Below are positions 45,683-54,304 of a stretch of 64,000 nucleotides of DNA, in pieces. Source of the stretch: an uncultured bacterium. Its GTDB lineage: Bacteria; Cyanobacteriota; Vampirovibrionia; Gastranaerophilales; Gastranaerophilaceae. The notes under the pieces were generated by a model. That model was not told where the DNA came from. It did no database searches and saw only the letters and a list, made by a program, of their open reading frames with translations. Positions within the stretch are counted from its first letter, which is position 1; the number at the start of each line of letters is the position of its first letter. Position numbers and translations under genes: made by a program. The stretch covers positions 27,972 through 91,971 of the forward strand of contig CACZFL010000007.1 of the NCBI GenBank assembly GCA_902780525.1, in the 5' to 3' direction.

Positions 45683-48184
45683 ATGACGGAATTAACGAAT
45701 AACGATAATAACAAAGTATTTTTAACAATCCATGGTCATTTTTATCAGCCCCCTAGAGAAAATCCATGGCTTGAAGCAATTGAAGAGCAGGACAGTGCGC
45801 ACCCGTTTCATGACTGGAACGAGCGTATCAACTCAGAGTGTTATAATCCAAACTCCGTTTCAAAAATTGTAACTTCTGATAACCAGATACTTAATGTCGT
45901 CAACAACTATGAATACATTAGCTATAATTTTGGACCAACACTTTTATCTTGGATGGAAGAGTTCGCACCATTAGCATATGAACGTGTAATAAAAGCAGAT
46001 ATAAACTCAAGAAAGCTGCATGGCGGTCACGGCAATGCAATTGCTCAGGTATATAACCACATGATTATGCCTCTTGCTTCTGAACGTGACAAACAAACCC
46101 AGGTAAAATGGGGGATTAAGGACTTCGAATACAGATTCGGAAGAAAACCGGAAGGGATGTGGCTTGCAGAAACTGCGGTAGATGATGATACACTCAGGGT
46201 ACTCGTGGAAAACGACATTAAATTTACTGTATTATCACCTTATCAGGCACAAAGAATCAGAAAAGAAGGTGAAAATAACTGGCAGGACGTAAGCTGGGGG
46301 AATATCGACCCTGCTCGTTCATACAGATATTTTATTAAATCAGCACCAGGAAAATTCATTGACTTATTCTTCTATGATGGTGCTATATCGCGTTCTGTTG
46401 CATTTGATGAGCTACTTAAAGATGGTAACAAGTTTGTTAACAGGTTAAAAGACGGCGTTTCTAAAGACAGAAATTATCCCCAGTTAATAAACATTGCGAC
46501 AGACGGAGAAAGCTACGGTCACCATACAAAATTTGGTGATATGGCATTATCGTATGCAGTTAAGCTAAAAGTTAAGGATTCCGGATTTATTATAACAAAC
46601 TACGCTGAATACCTTGATAAATACAGAAGCAACTGGGAAGTTGACATTAAACCAGTTTCTTCTTGGAGTTGTTTCCACGGCGTAGGCAGATGGAGTGACG
46701 ATTGCGGTTGTTCAACAGGCGGTCACCCCGGTTGGAACCAGAAATGGAGAAAACCGTTACGTCAGGCACTTGATTATATCCGTGATGAAATGGTTACTAT
46801 TTACAACAAAAATGCAAAAAAATATCTTAAAAATCCTGAAGAAGCAAGAAATAATTACATTAATGTAATTTTAGACAGAAACCCGATTTCAATCAAAAAC
46901 TTTCAGGATGAATACTTCGTTCCCGATTTATCAGAAGAACAAAAAGTAAAGGCAATGGAATTGCTTGAAATCCAACGTGAGGCAATGCTTATGTACACAA
47001 GCTGCGGCTGGTTCTTCTCTGAAATATCGGGCATCGAAACAGTGCAAATTATGAAGTATGCTGCAAGAGTTATGCAGCTTGCAAAATCATTTACGAAAAA
47101 GGATTTGGAAACCCAGTTTCTCGAAATACTGAAAGAAGCAAAAAGCAATATTCCTGAATTCGGTACAGGTAAAGACGTTTACGAAAAATTTGTAAAACCG
47201 TCCGTAGTAACTCCAAAACAAATTGCATGCTTGTGGGCAATTTCATCTTTATACAACGACTTTGAAGACGAAGAAAATGTATATTGCTACAAGATCAAAA
47301 AGAAAGCCTATAAAGAAGTCAAAAAAGGCGATTCAAGGCTGGTAACAGGCCATATTGAAATAGAATCAATGGTTACACAGGAAAAATCAGATATGATGTT
47401 TGCACTGCTTCAATTCTCAGGTGGTGATTTCCATTGTGCTATAATCAATCATTCGCCTGATTACAGTGAAATTAAGAAAGAACTTATAAGAACGTTCCTT
47501 GTATCACCGCTTACTGAGATAATAAGAAAAATCGACAGCTATTTTGGCAAAGAGTACTTTACTCTCAAAGACATATTTATTGAAGAAAGGCGCAAAATTC
47601 TTCAGATTATGCTCAAAGGTAAACTGCAAATTTTCTCAAACACATATGAATCAATGTATAACGAAGGTAAGGGTTCAATTTATCAAATGCAGGGACTTGG
47701 GCTTGAAATACCAAAAGAGTTTAAAATATCTGCACAATACGTTTTAACAAAACAATTTAACGATTTGTTCCTGAGCACAAAGGGTTTTATCGATACAGAG
47801 ATTATTCAGCAAGCAGCAGATATAAACTTTGAAGCTAAGAAAATCGGCATTGAGATAGATAAAAAGCCGACATCGAAAGTATTCAGCAAAAAAATTGCAC
47901 AAAATATTAACAGACTTTCTTATGCAATGGATTTGCAGCAGGTTGATGCTACACTTGAACTTCTTGATTGCATATCAAAACTGGAAATCAAAGTTGATAT
48001 TGCAGAGGCTCAAAGCTACTTCTTCTCAAAAATTGTGTCAAATTTTGATGAACAGATACAAAATATGACCTGCAAAGCCGACAGAGATCTGTTAAGCATG
48101 CTCTTTGAGATAGGTGAAAACTTAAATATCAATATGGATTATTATAAGAACGCGTTTGACCGTGCCTTAGTAAACAAAAATTAA
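45683..48184 (+). CDS. GH57-family glycoside hydrolase with DUF3536-type C-terminus
   Basis: 833 residues. The N-terminal GH57 barrel shows HGHFYQPPRENPW, the nucleophile motif GMWLAETAVDDDTL (E163), and the acid/base motif IATDGESYGHHT. The C-terminal half resembles DUF3536, usually fused to GH57 in cyanobacteria and relatives. GH57 members act on alpha-glucans (amylopullulanase, branching enzyme, 4-alpha-glucanotransferase). I cannot choose the activity, but a cytoplasmic role in glycogen is likely because no signal peptide exists. GAGAGG precedes the ATG by ~8 bases. Confidence 0.88.
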   Translation: MTELTNNDNNKVFLTIHGHFYQPPRENPWLEAIEEQDSAHPFHDWNERINSECYNPNSVSKIVTSDNQILNVVNNYEYISYNFGPTLLSWMEEFAPLAYERVIKADINSRKLHGGHGNAIAQVYNHMIMPLASERDKQTQVKWGIKDFEYRFGRKPEGMWLAETAVDDDTLRVLVENDIKFTVLSPYQAQRIRKEGENNWQDVSWGNIDPARSYRYFIKSAPGKFIDLFFYDGAISRSVAFDELLKDGNKFVNRLKDGVSKDRNYPQLINIATDGESYGHHTKFGDMALSYAVKLKVKDSGFIITNYAEYLDKYRSNWEVDIKPVSSWSCFHGVGRWSDDCGCSTGGHPGWNQKWRKPLRQALDYIRDEMVTIYNKNAKKYLKNPEEARNNYINVILDRNPISIKNFQDEYFVPDLSEEQKVKAMELLEIQREAMLMYTSCGWFFSEISGIETVQIMKYAARVMQLAKSFTKKDLETQFLEILKEAKSNIPEFGTGKDVYEKFVKPSVVTPKQIACLWAISSLYNDFEDEENVYCYKIKKKAYKEVKKGDSRLVTGHIEIESMVTQEKSDMMFALLQFSGGDFHCAIINHSPDYSEIKKELIRTFLVSPLTEIIRKIDSYFGKEYFTLKDIFIEERRKILQIMLKGKLQIFSNTYESMYNEGKGSIYQMQGLGLEIPKEFKISAQYVLTKQFNDLFLSTKGFIDTEIIQQAADINFEAKKIGIEIDKKPTSKVFSKKIAQNINRLSYAMDLQQVDATLELLDCISKLEIKVDIAEAQSYFFSKIVSNFDEQIQNMTCKADRDLLSMLFEIGENLNINMDYYKNAFDRALVNKN

Positions 48185-48292
48185 GCTAATTCCATTTATT
48201 TTTAACTCCATATTAAAGTTATATAAATATTTTTAAGATATTTAGAAAATTATACTATACTATTTATGTGGTTATTTATATGGAGAAAGAGA

Positions 48293-49123
48293 ATGGAAAA
48301 TTTACTAATGGAAAAATCAAATATTCACCCATCAGCAGTTATTCACCCGTCAGCTGAGATATCCGAAGGCGTAACAATAGGTCCTAATGTTGTTATTGGC
48401 GAAGGAGTAAAAATCGGAAAAGGTACACGCATCATTGCAAATGCTTATATTGAGTATGCAGAAATAGGTGAAAGATGTACAATATCACCATTTTCAACAA
48501 TTGGTTCTGAGCCTCAGGATTTAGGTTACAAGGGTGAACCTACAAAAGTTATTATCGGCGACGATACCATTATTAAAGAGAACGTTACTATTCACAGAGG
48601 GGCAGCATGCGGTGATTTTACAACAAGAATAGGTAATAAATGCCTGCTAATGGTTGGATCGCATATTGCACATAACTGCGTACTCGCTGACCAGGTTATA
48701 CTTGCTAACCTTGTAACACTCGGCGGACATGTTCATGTAGGTTTTGGAGCATTTGTAGGTGGCATGAGCGTTTTCCATCAGAATATAAGAATCGGAGATA
48801 TGGCAATAATTAGTGGTTTCTCTGCTTCAAGACAGGATATTTTACCATACTCTAAAGGTGAAGGAAGGCCACCGGTTCCGAGAGGACTCAATGTTATTGC
48901 AATGAAACGAAGAGGTGTGCCGCAAGAAATCAGAACAGCAACAAACGAAGCATTTAAACTTTTAATTTCAGAAGAGCTAAATACATCTCAGGCAATTGAG
49001 AAAATTAAAGCAGAGATTCCTATGAACGAATATATCGAGAAAATGATTGATTTTATTCAATCATCAAAGAGAGGTGTATTGTTAAAATCTCATAAATCCG
49101 GCTATCAGTCATTAGAAGATTAG
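48293..49123 (+). CDS. lpxA: Acyl-ACP--UDP-N-acetylglucosamine O-acyltransferase
   Basis: First step of lipid A synthesis. A left-handed beta-helix of hexapeptide repeats (IHPSAVIHPSAEISEGVTIG onward) carries the active-site loop GSHIAHNCVLADQV; the catalytic base should be H127. A helical C-terminal domain ends the 276-residue chain. I start at ATG 48293 (GGAG 7 bases upstream); ATG 48266 would add nine odd residues. A -10 (TATACTAT, 48251-48258) lies upstream. It is separated here from lpxC/fabZ/lpxB. Presence of lpxA implies an outer membrane with lipid A. A strong terminator follows. Confidence 0.95.
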   Translation: MENLLMEKSNIHPSAVIHPSAEISEGVTIGPNVVIGEGVKIGKGTRIIANAYIEYAEIGERCTISPFSTIGSEPQDLGYKGEPTKVIIGDDTIIKENVTIHRGAACGDFTTRIGNKCLLMVGSHIAHNCVLADQVILANLVTLGGHVHVGFGAFVGGMSVFHQNIRIGDMAIISGFSASRQDILPYSKGEGRPPVPRGLNVIAMKRRGVPQEIRTATNEAFKLLISEELNTSQAIEKIKAEIPMNEYIEKMIDFIQSSKRGVLLKSHKSGYQSLED

Positions 49124-49142
49124 AAATAAGCATGCTTTTAAC

Positions 49143-49190
49143 AATAAGGGTATTAATTACAATTAATACCCTTATTTATGTTTTTTATAT
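49143..49190. terminator. Strong terminator after lpxA
   Basis: A perfect 16-bp inverted repeat (AATAAGGGTATTAATT / AATTAATACCCTTATT) followed on the plus strand by TATGTTTTTTATATT, beginning 20 bp after the lpxA stop. Confidence 0.85.
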
Positions 49191-49277
49191 TAAGTTTTGT
49201 AAACCACATATAATTCTGATATAGTAATAGTTCCAGACTAAAACCGATGCTGTATTTATAAAAATTAAAACAAGTTG

Positions 49278-49306
49278 TTGACATATAAAAATGATGTGCA
49301 ATAATA
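49278..49306 (+). promoter_or_regulatory. Promoter of the candidate small RNA
   Basis: Consensus -35 TTGACA (49278-49283), then an AATAATAATAA block at 49300-49310 that offers a weak -10 at 16-18 bp spacing. There is no protein-coding gene downstream. Confidence 0.5.
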
Positions 49307-49312
49307 ATAAAG

Positions 49313-49465
49313 GACACATTAAGTGTAGTCCAAACACTAAAAATATAAATAGCAAACTAATAACCCCAAAATCATATAAACTCCTAGATAATAAACACTA
49401 AAAAAGACCATTAGGATGCAGAAAACAAACCCACTCGATTCACACACGCGAGTGGCTTTTTTTTT
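49313..49465 (+). ncRNA. Candidate small RNA (~150 nt)
   Basis: Bounded by a TTGACA promoter and a strong intrinsic terminator, with no credible reading frame between. The first ~25 nt can fold (GGACACA / TGTAGTCC with one bulge). The middle is A-rich and unstructured by eye. The 3' end is the terminator hairpin CCACTCG/CGAGTGG. The only small frame (from ATG 49415, 17 codons) runs through the terminator stem. I recognise no known RNA family; it does not look like 6S RNA, tmRNA or SRP RNA. Confidence 0.4.
49431..49465 (+). terminator. Intrinsic terminator of the candidate small RNA
   Basis: CCACTCG (49431-49437) pairs with CGAGTGG (49449-49455) around an 11-nt loop, followed by C and nine Ts. 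Confidence 0.85.
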
Positions 49466-49526
49466 ATAAGAGATTATCACCTTGTATTTTTGATACTTTT
49501 AATTTAATATTAATACATAACTATTT

Positions 49527-49601
49527 AGCGGTATCGTCTAGTGGTTAGGACGGGAGATTCTCATTCTCCAAACAGGGGTTCAATTCCCCTTACCGCCGCC
49601 A
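49527..49601 (+). tRNA. tRNA-Glu (anticodon CTC)
   Basis: A 75-nt cloverleaf with encoded CCA. D arm TCGTCTAGTGGTTAGGAC is typical of tRNA-Glu; anticodon stem GGAGA/TCTCC encloses loop TTCTCAT (anticodon CTC); T arm is AGGGG-TTCAATT-CCCCT; acceptor 3' strand TACCGCC, discriminator G, then CCA. Aligned this way, position 1 is A opposite C72, so the first acceptor pair is mismatched while the other six pair. A TTGATA (49490) about 18 bp before TACATA is a possible promoter. An intrinsic terminator follows directly. Confidence 0.9.
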
Positions 49602-49607
49602 ATAACA

Positions 49608-49630
49608 GTCCTCATTTGAGGGCTTTTTTG
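49608..49630 (+). terminator. Intrinsic terminator after tRNA-Glu
   Basis: GTCCTCA/TGAGGGC stem with a very short loop (in practice CCTC/GAGG with loop ATTT), followed by TTTTTTG. Confidence 0.8.
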
Positions 49631-49634
49631 TTAT

Positions 49635-49731
49635 GGGGAATTGAACCGCATTGACTTCGTCAACGGGGTTCGCACCTCTCAGAAAAACTTGACATTTAGT
49701 CAACTTTTTCATCGGCAGAGTCCTTACCGCC
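49635..49731 (-). other. Degenerate tRNA-like or structured RNA remnant
   Basis: Plus-strand GGGGAATTGAACC (49636-49648) is the reverse complement of the tRNA-Glu T arm, 35 bp downstream and in opposite orientation. At the far end CCTTACCGCC repeats the tRNA acceptor region in direct orientation. Between them are two small hairpins, TTGAC-GAA-GTCAA and AAAAAGTTGAC/GTCAAGTTTTT (read on the minus strand). No functional cloverleaf can be drawn. This also covers most of the gap 49602-49919, which otherwise holds only terminators. Confidence 0.35.
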
Positions 49732-49835
49732 TGTTACTTTTTATCTTTAAAAATTAACCTAAAACACTTTTAATTTATTGGCTTGTAGTGAATACTGCAG
49801 GTAATTTTATATATTTACCCCAATTAAATACTCAA

Positions 49836-49863
49836 ACCCGCCTCTAGGATGTCAGGGGCGGGT
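49836..49863 (-). terminator. Terminator downstream of the NAGPA-domain gene
   Basis: ACCCGCC (49836-49842) pairs with GGCGGGT (49857-49863). On the minus strand the stem is followed by TTTGAGTATTT. It is ~57 bp after the stop of the gene at 49920. Confidence 0.65.
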
Positions 49864-49919
49864 AGTTCATTAACTCGGTTTTTATAGAGAAGAGTGGAGT
49901 AAATGTCAGATAAATCAGA

Positions 49920-51155
49920 TTATAATTTTGATATTTTGTAATCCTTTCGTACAACAAGTGTATGTGATAGAGGAATACCACCCTGGACGGCAGGTTTATT
50001 AACTACGTGACCGTCAACATACATAACAGTTGAACCACCGCCGTCAAGATTCATTGCATTAACACAGCCAAGCTGTTTCATCAGGTTTGCAAGTTCATTC
50101 AATGTAAGGCCAACAGAAGCCCCTTCACGGCCATCTGCTGTAATAAGGATTAGATTATTGTCTTTTGTATAACCGATTGCAGTACGGGGATTTCTGCCGC
50201 CTACAGAAGCTAATTTTTCAGCAGTCATATCAACATAAATTTCACCATTTTTAACAAGATATGGCCCGCCGCTTAGTATATGATTAACATCCTTCCAGTT
50301 AGGGCTCATTTTTACATCAAAGTTAAATTTTCTTGAATTTAAAAACGGTCCGATTTGGCTTTCCGGTCCGACAATAACATATCCGTTTTCAGGAATATCA
50401 CATTGTTCATAAGAAGTACCGATTAATTTTCCGTTTTTAATAACAACCTGAATACCATATTTGGGAGTTGCAGGAGTTCTGCTTCCCCAGTCACCTGTAT
50501 AAACAATAACGTGGGTAGATAACATCCTTGGCTGATTTATGTTGTCAATTTTAAGTTCACCGCGATTAGTCACTACTTTCGCATCAAGTTTAAGTCTTGC
50601 CATATCGTATCCGTCATCAAAGAATCCGATTGCAACTCTGTCATAAATCGGACCAGTATAGACTTTTTTATTAATCATCAACGTTCCGAGAGGTGTTCCT
50701 GTTTGAGGTTTAAAGTAACCACCATTGATTGCAACAAGAGCGTTTTCTCTTTCTGCAATATTAGAAATCTTTGATCTGCCGTACAACTTGTCATTTGCAA
50801 TTGCAGGCTCTATTCTTAACTCATCGTTAATGTCTTTCGAAACCTCCACTACATTAATTCTAACAGGTCTTCCATTATAGTATTTTGTCATTTTGATGTG
50901 TTTAACACCTTTGTCAATGCTGCTCACAGAATAGTTAGCATATTTATTTATAATCTCTTGTTCAAATAATTGTTCCTGCTTAATTCTGTCTTCCTTAATA
51001 TAATTAATATCAGGAGATATGCCTGTTATACCGCTAATATCATTAGCAAATATTCCGGGATTTTGGAATAACAATAAGCAAACAGCAATCCCAATACCAG
51101 CTGCACTGGTTGCAGTTTTTTCCGCCTGAGGTCTTTCTAAAATAAGCGTATCCAT
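49920..51155 (-). CDS. NAGPA-domain (phosphodiester glycosidase family) protein
   Basis: 411 residues. A hydrophobic N-terminal helix (AGIGIAVCLLLFQNPGIFA, ~20-37) serves as signal anchor or signal peptide. After a helical spacer, the C-terminal ~270 residues form the NAGPA fold: LVAINGGYFKPQTGTPLGTL, GPIYDRVAIGFF, LSGGPYLVKNGE, RNPRTAIGYTKDNNLILITADGR (family signature region), MNLDGGGSTVMYV. Such proteins are annotated as exopolysaccharide-associated or uncovering-enzyme-like, acting on surface glycans. I prefer ATG 51155 over a TTG at 51167. Downstream terminator and a ~200-nt leader are listed separately. Confidence 0.85.
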   Translation of the reverse strand: MDTLILERPQAEKTATSAAGIGIAVCLLLFQNPGIFANDISGITGISPDINYIKEDRIKQEQLFEQEIINKYANYSVSSIDKGVKHIKMTKYYNGRPVRINVVEVSKDINDELRIEPAIANDKLYGRSKISNIAERENALVAINGGYFKPQTGTPLGTLMINKKVYTGPIYDRVAIGFFDDGYDMARLKLDAKVVTNRGELKIDNINQPRMLSTHVIVYTGDWGSRTPATPKYGIQVVIKNGKLIGTSYEQCDIPENGYVIVGPESQIGPFLNSRKFNFDVKMSPNWKDVNHILSGGPYLVKNGEIYVDMTAEKLASVGGRNPRTAIGYTKDNNLILITADGREGASVGLTLNELANLMKQLGCVNAMNLDGGGSTVMYVDGHVVNKPAVQGGIPLSHTLVVRKDYKISKL

Positions 51156-51480
51156 TTTGCTTACCAATAATTTTTAGTAACGGATACCTTTTTTTTTAAA
51201 GAGTGGTGTGGGGCTAGTTAACACTCTGGGTAAATGAGTTTGTTATATATTATGTCTCATTAACTTCAAAAGTAAACGGGGAATATATTTCGGCTAGATG
51301 TGTAAAATCGTGATACCTCTCGACTAGTGTTATTAGATAAGTGTTGGTAATTTATTACTTACATTATTATTATAACATACACTTAATATTTTTCAACCCT
51401 TTATTTATAATACTTTTAGGTAGTTTATAGAGCGTAATAAATACACTTATTATTTTTTATTTTTTTGGTATTATAAATTT
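51156..51480. other. 325-bp divergent intergenic region with long minus-strand leader
   Basis: On the minus strand a promoter (TTGAAA 51396-51391, 16 bp, TATAAT 51374-51369) would start transcription near 51362, leaving a ~205-nt leader before the NAGPA-domain gene. An AGAGTG/CACTCT inverted repeat (51201-51226) lies in it. I recognise no riboswitch class. On the plus strand only the GTATTATAA element before 51481 is notable. Confidence 0.5.
51369..51396 (-). promoter_or_regulatory. Promoter for the NAGPA-domain gene
   Basis: TTGAAA and TATAAT on the minus strand with 16-bp spacing, giving a leader of about 205 nt. Confidence 0.55.
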
Positions 51481-52512
51481 ATGAGCATTATTAATATATT
51501 AAAAAAGAAGAATAACAGGTCATTATTTACAACTCCCAGCCACAACGGAGAGTTATGTATAATGCATAAATTCTATCAATGGTACAGGAATGATATTTCT
51601 GAAACGGACACATACAACCCACAGGAAGCATTAAACTCTGCAGAAAAAAAGGCAGCTGAGATTTATGGAACAAAATCTACACATTTTCTTACTAACGGCT
51701 CCACAAGCGGCATTATAGCTGCAGTATTAGCCTGTTGTACAAAGGGTAAACTTTTAATTTGGGATAAATCGCACCCTTGTCACAAAAACGCCGGTATTCT
51801 TTCTGGATCGGAAATATTAGAATACCAATTAAAATATAATGATAAATGGGGAATATATGAACCGTTAACACCCGATGAAGTCGATAGTTTATTGGAGGAA
51901 CACAAGCCAAACGCAATTATAATTACCTCGCCAACTTATGAAGGTCTTGTATCAGACATAATTAAAATTTCAGAGGTATGTAAAAGACATAACACCAGGT
52001 TAATTGCAGACGAAGCACATGGTGCATTATATCCGTTTAGCGATAAATTACCCGTAAGTGCAGTCAACTATGCAGATTTCACGGTTCAATCACTACACAA
52101 AACCGCAGGCGGAATTAATCCAACAGCACTTTTACACTGTAATTGCGAAATATCGCCTGTTGAAGCATTATCCAAAATTAACACAACCTCCCCTTCGTAT
52201 CCGATGCTCGCTACAATAGAAGCAAACATTAACTATTTAAACTCAGAAAAAGGGCAAAAGAATATAGACAAATTAATAAATAATCTTGTTAAAATACGTG
52301 CATCACTCACAAACCTTGAGTTATACGGTGACGATATTACTAAGCTGTTGATTAAAAAAGACGGACTTTCAGGGTATGAACTTTCAGAAATATTGTATGA
52401 AAAACTGAACATTGAAGACGAACGAACAAACAGCAAATCAACAATGTTATTAACAGGACTCGGAACATCGGATAGAAAGCTAAACAGACTGTTAAAAATA
52501 AGAAAGATATAA
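51481..52512 (+). CDS. Short Orn/Lys/Arg decarboxylase-fold PLP enzyme
   Basis: 343 residues of the fold-I PLP Orn/Lys/Arg decarboxylase group (SpeA/Cad-type). TPSHNGELC and HFLTNGSTSGIIAAVLA mark the N-terminal substrate and phosphate regions, ADEAHGALYPF (D177, A179-H180) the cofactor ring, and VQSLHKTAGG the Schiff-base K207. The N-terminal wing domain is missing and the C-terminal domain is much shorter than in ~480-residue relatives, so decarboxylation of arginine or lysine is uncertain. The start lacks a Shine-Dalgarno; GGTATTATAA lies just upstream. It converges on the isochorismatase-type gene. Confidence 0.8.
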   Translation: MSIINILKKKNNRSLFTTPSHNGELCIMHKFYQWYRNDISETDTYNPQEALNSAEKKAAEIYGTKSTHFLTNGSTSGIIAAVLACCTKGKLLIWDKSHPCHKNAGILSGSEILEYQLKYNDKWGIYEPLTPDEVDSLLEEHKPNAIIITSPTYEGLVSDIIKISEVCKRHNTRLIADEAHGALYPFSDKLPVSAVNYADFTVQSLHKTAGGINPTALLHCNCEISPVEALSKINTTSPSYPMLATIEANINYLNSEKGQKNIDKLINNLVKIRASLTNLELYGDDITKLLIKKDGLSGYELSEILYEKLNIEDERTNSKSTMLLTGLGTSDRKLNRLLKIRKI

Positions 52513-52515
52513 TAA

Positions 52516-53064
52516 TTACTTAATCAGACTTTGAACCTCTTTAAAATTAATATGCCTTGCGCCTTTAAGCCATTCAAATATTGCGATTTCCGTTGTTAAT
52601 ATATGAGCACCATTTTCCTTCATACGCTCTAAACCGGCATTGTGTTCACATTCTTTTCTGCTGCCGCAGGCATCAGAAATAACAGATACTTCATACCCTT
52701 TTGACAAAAGGGCTGAAGCAGTCTGATTTACACATATATGAGTTTCTATACCAAATATAACAACCTGCTTGCGGGATAACTTATCAACAGCACTTGCAAT
52801 TGACGGATTTTCCAATGCAGAAAATGATGTTTTTTCAAAAAATGCTGCACGAACGCCTGCAGCTTCCTTGAGTTCAGGCAATGTATTACCAAGCCCTTTT
52901 GGATACTGCTCTGTTATAGTAATAGGGATACCAAGGATTTCTGCAGCTTTTACCATAATTAACGCTTTTTTTTCAATAAGTTCTTTATTGAATGATGCAT
53001 TTAATAATTTTTCCTGAATATCAATTATAAACAGTTGACTGGATTTTTCATTTAATATTGTCAT
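52516..53064 (-). CDS. Isochorismatase-family cysteine hydrolase
   Basis: 182 residues with the complete catalytic triad of the family: D15 (LFIIDIQEKLL), K78 (FFEKTSFSA) and C111 (FGIETHICVNQTA). The cis-peptide region precedes the cysteine. Closest in pattern to the YcaC/ISOC-type group rather than nicotinamidase, so the substrate is unknown. It starts two bases after the receiver/GGDEF-like gene stop, so it is the last gene in the ftsEX-containing operon. GGTTAAC-like purines precede the ATG weakly. Confidence 0.88.
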   Translation of the reverse strand: MTILNEKSSQLFIIDIQEKLLNASFNKELIEKKALIMVKAAEILGIPITITEQYPKGLGNTLPELKEAAGVRAAFFEKTSFSALENPSIASAVDKLSRKQVVIFGIETHICVNQTASALLSKGYEVSVISDACGSRKECEHNAGLERMKENGAHILTTEIAIFEWLKGARHINFKEVQSLIK

Positions 53065-53066
53065 TG

Positions 53067-54284
53067 TTAACCTCTTTCTTCTAAGAATTGAGCAGAAACA
53101 GCAGTTTTAAATTCCTGAATGAATTCTTCTAACAAATCATCTAACAAACCCGGTTCAAGCTCTTCCGGTTCGATAGTAATATGTTTTTGCTCAAGATTTA
53201 AGCTGCGTACATTATCATTATCAGCAGAATTATACGAAATATCAATATTTACGGTAGAAAATCCTGGGCTTGTAATTCTGAAACAGGCAGTATGCTCATC
53301 TGTTTTAAGATACAAAACACCATATCCTTCACCTGAACCCTGTTCAATTTTAATTCCGAACAATTTATCATTATATGCCTGTTGTATATGATAAAAAGAC
53401 GGTGACACAACTCGCATGATTTTTTTATCAAACTCTTTGCGGAAATTTTTAAAATTACTAATATTGCTATTCTTACTAAAATCACCTGAAAAATTAACTT
53501 TTGACATAGCTTTATGAAGGTCATTTAAAACCTCATTTACAACCTGTTGGCGATTTTTATTACAAACTGCTGCGAAACCTGAATATATACCTTCGGGCAA
53601 TTTCTTCTCAATAATACTCCATATTTCTTTTGCTTTATCTAATCCGGTATTATTTAAAAGCAAAAAATATTTATTAAATGCATAAGCCATTAGTATATCA
53701 TTTTTCCTGATATTATTTAAAATAATAGTTTCAAGCTGATTCGGCTGAATAATAAATTTTGAGTTTTCATCAGCAGAAATAGCAACCAAGGTAGCTGTCG
53801 CAGAGTTCTTTTTAGTTTGTTCTATTTCACGTTCTAGTATATTTGTAAAATCAAGAAATACTTCATTACTTTTGGCAATAATTTTGTTTTGTACAAGCAT
53901 TTCACGATATAAAGCAGATTTTTTAAAAGACGAAACAAGATTAAGAAACGGCAGGAGTTTTGCTTCGATTTCTGCATCAGAAACATCCGGTGTAAAATAA
54001 GCTAAAGCACCACGTTTATACGTTTCAATAACAAATTCATCATCATTATTAAACCCAAAAACAATAACAGGCATATCAATTACCATATCTAAAAGCTGAA
54101 GTGTCTGTTCAGGATTACATGCACTGTTAATAATCAGAAGGGATGATGATAACATGTGAATTTTGTCAGGCAAATCCCCAAACTTAAAACAAAATAACTC
54201 GTCACTTTTTCTTAATTTAAGCTTAGGAATTATATATTCAAAAAAGTCTGAATCATCAGAAACCAGTATAATTTTATTTTGCAT
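53067..54284 (-). CDS. Degenerate receiver plus degenerate GGDEF protein
   Basis: 405 residues. The N-terminal ~115 residues follow a CheY-like layout (KIILVSDDSDFFEYIIPKL; MPVIVFGFNNDDEF; AYFTPDVSDAEIEAKL), but the phospho-acceptor Asp is replaced (LLIINSACN). The middle (~140-270) resembles a GGDEF fold: ATATLVAISADEN, then NNIRKNDILMAYAFNKYFLLL, where the GGDEF strand reads AFNKY, so cyclase activity is unlikely. The C-terminal ~130 residues are an unassigned alpha/beta region. Located between the HDOD and isochorismatase-type genes. Both assignments rest on pattern, not on intact motifs. Confidence 0.55.
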   Translation of the reverse strand: MQNKIILVSDDSDFFEYIIPKLKLRKSDELFCFKFGDLPDKIHMLSSSLLIINSACNPEQTLQLLDMVIDMPVIVFGFNNDDEFVIETYKRGALAYFTPDVSDAEIEAKLLPFLNLVSSFKKSALYREMLVQNKIIAKSNEVFLDFTNILEREIEQTKKNSATATLVAISADENSKFIIQPNQLETIILNNIRKNDILMAYAFNKYFLLLNNTGLDKAKEIWSIIEKKLPEGIYSGFAAVCNKNRQQVVNEVLNDLHKAMSKVNFSGDFSKNSNISNFKNFRKEFDKKIMRVVSPSFYHIQQAYNDKLFGIKIEQGSGEGYGVLYLKTDEHTACFRITSPGFSTVNIDISYNSADNDNVRSLNLEQKHITIEPEELEPGLLDDLLEEFIQEFKTAVSAQFLEERG

Positions 54285-54304
54285 TACACTACCTGCAAAT
54301 ACAA

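Noticed and set aside
49415..49468. 17-codon leader-peptide-like frame at the 3' end of the candidate small RNA
   Set aside because: It reads through the terminator stem and U-tract, has no clustered regulatory codons and no downstream gene to attenuate.
49635..49731. Minus-strand tmRNA or selenocysteine tRNA suggested by the GGTTCAATTCCCC string
   Set aside because: No tag frame, no acceptor pairing and no CCA; arms cannot be drawn, so only a remnant is claimed.
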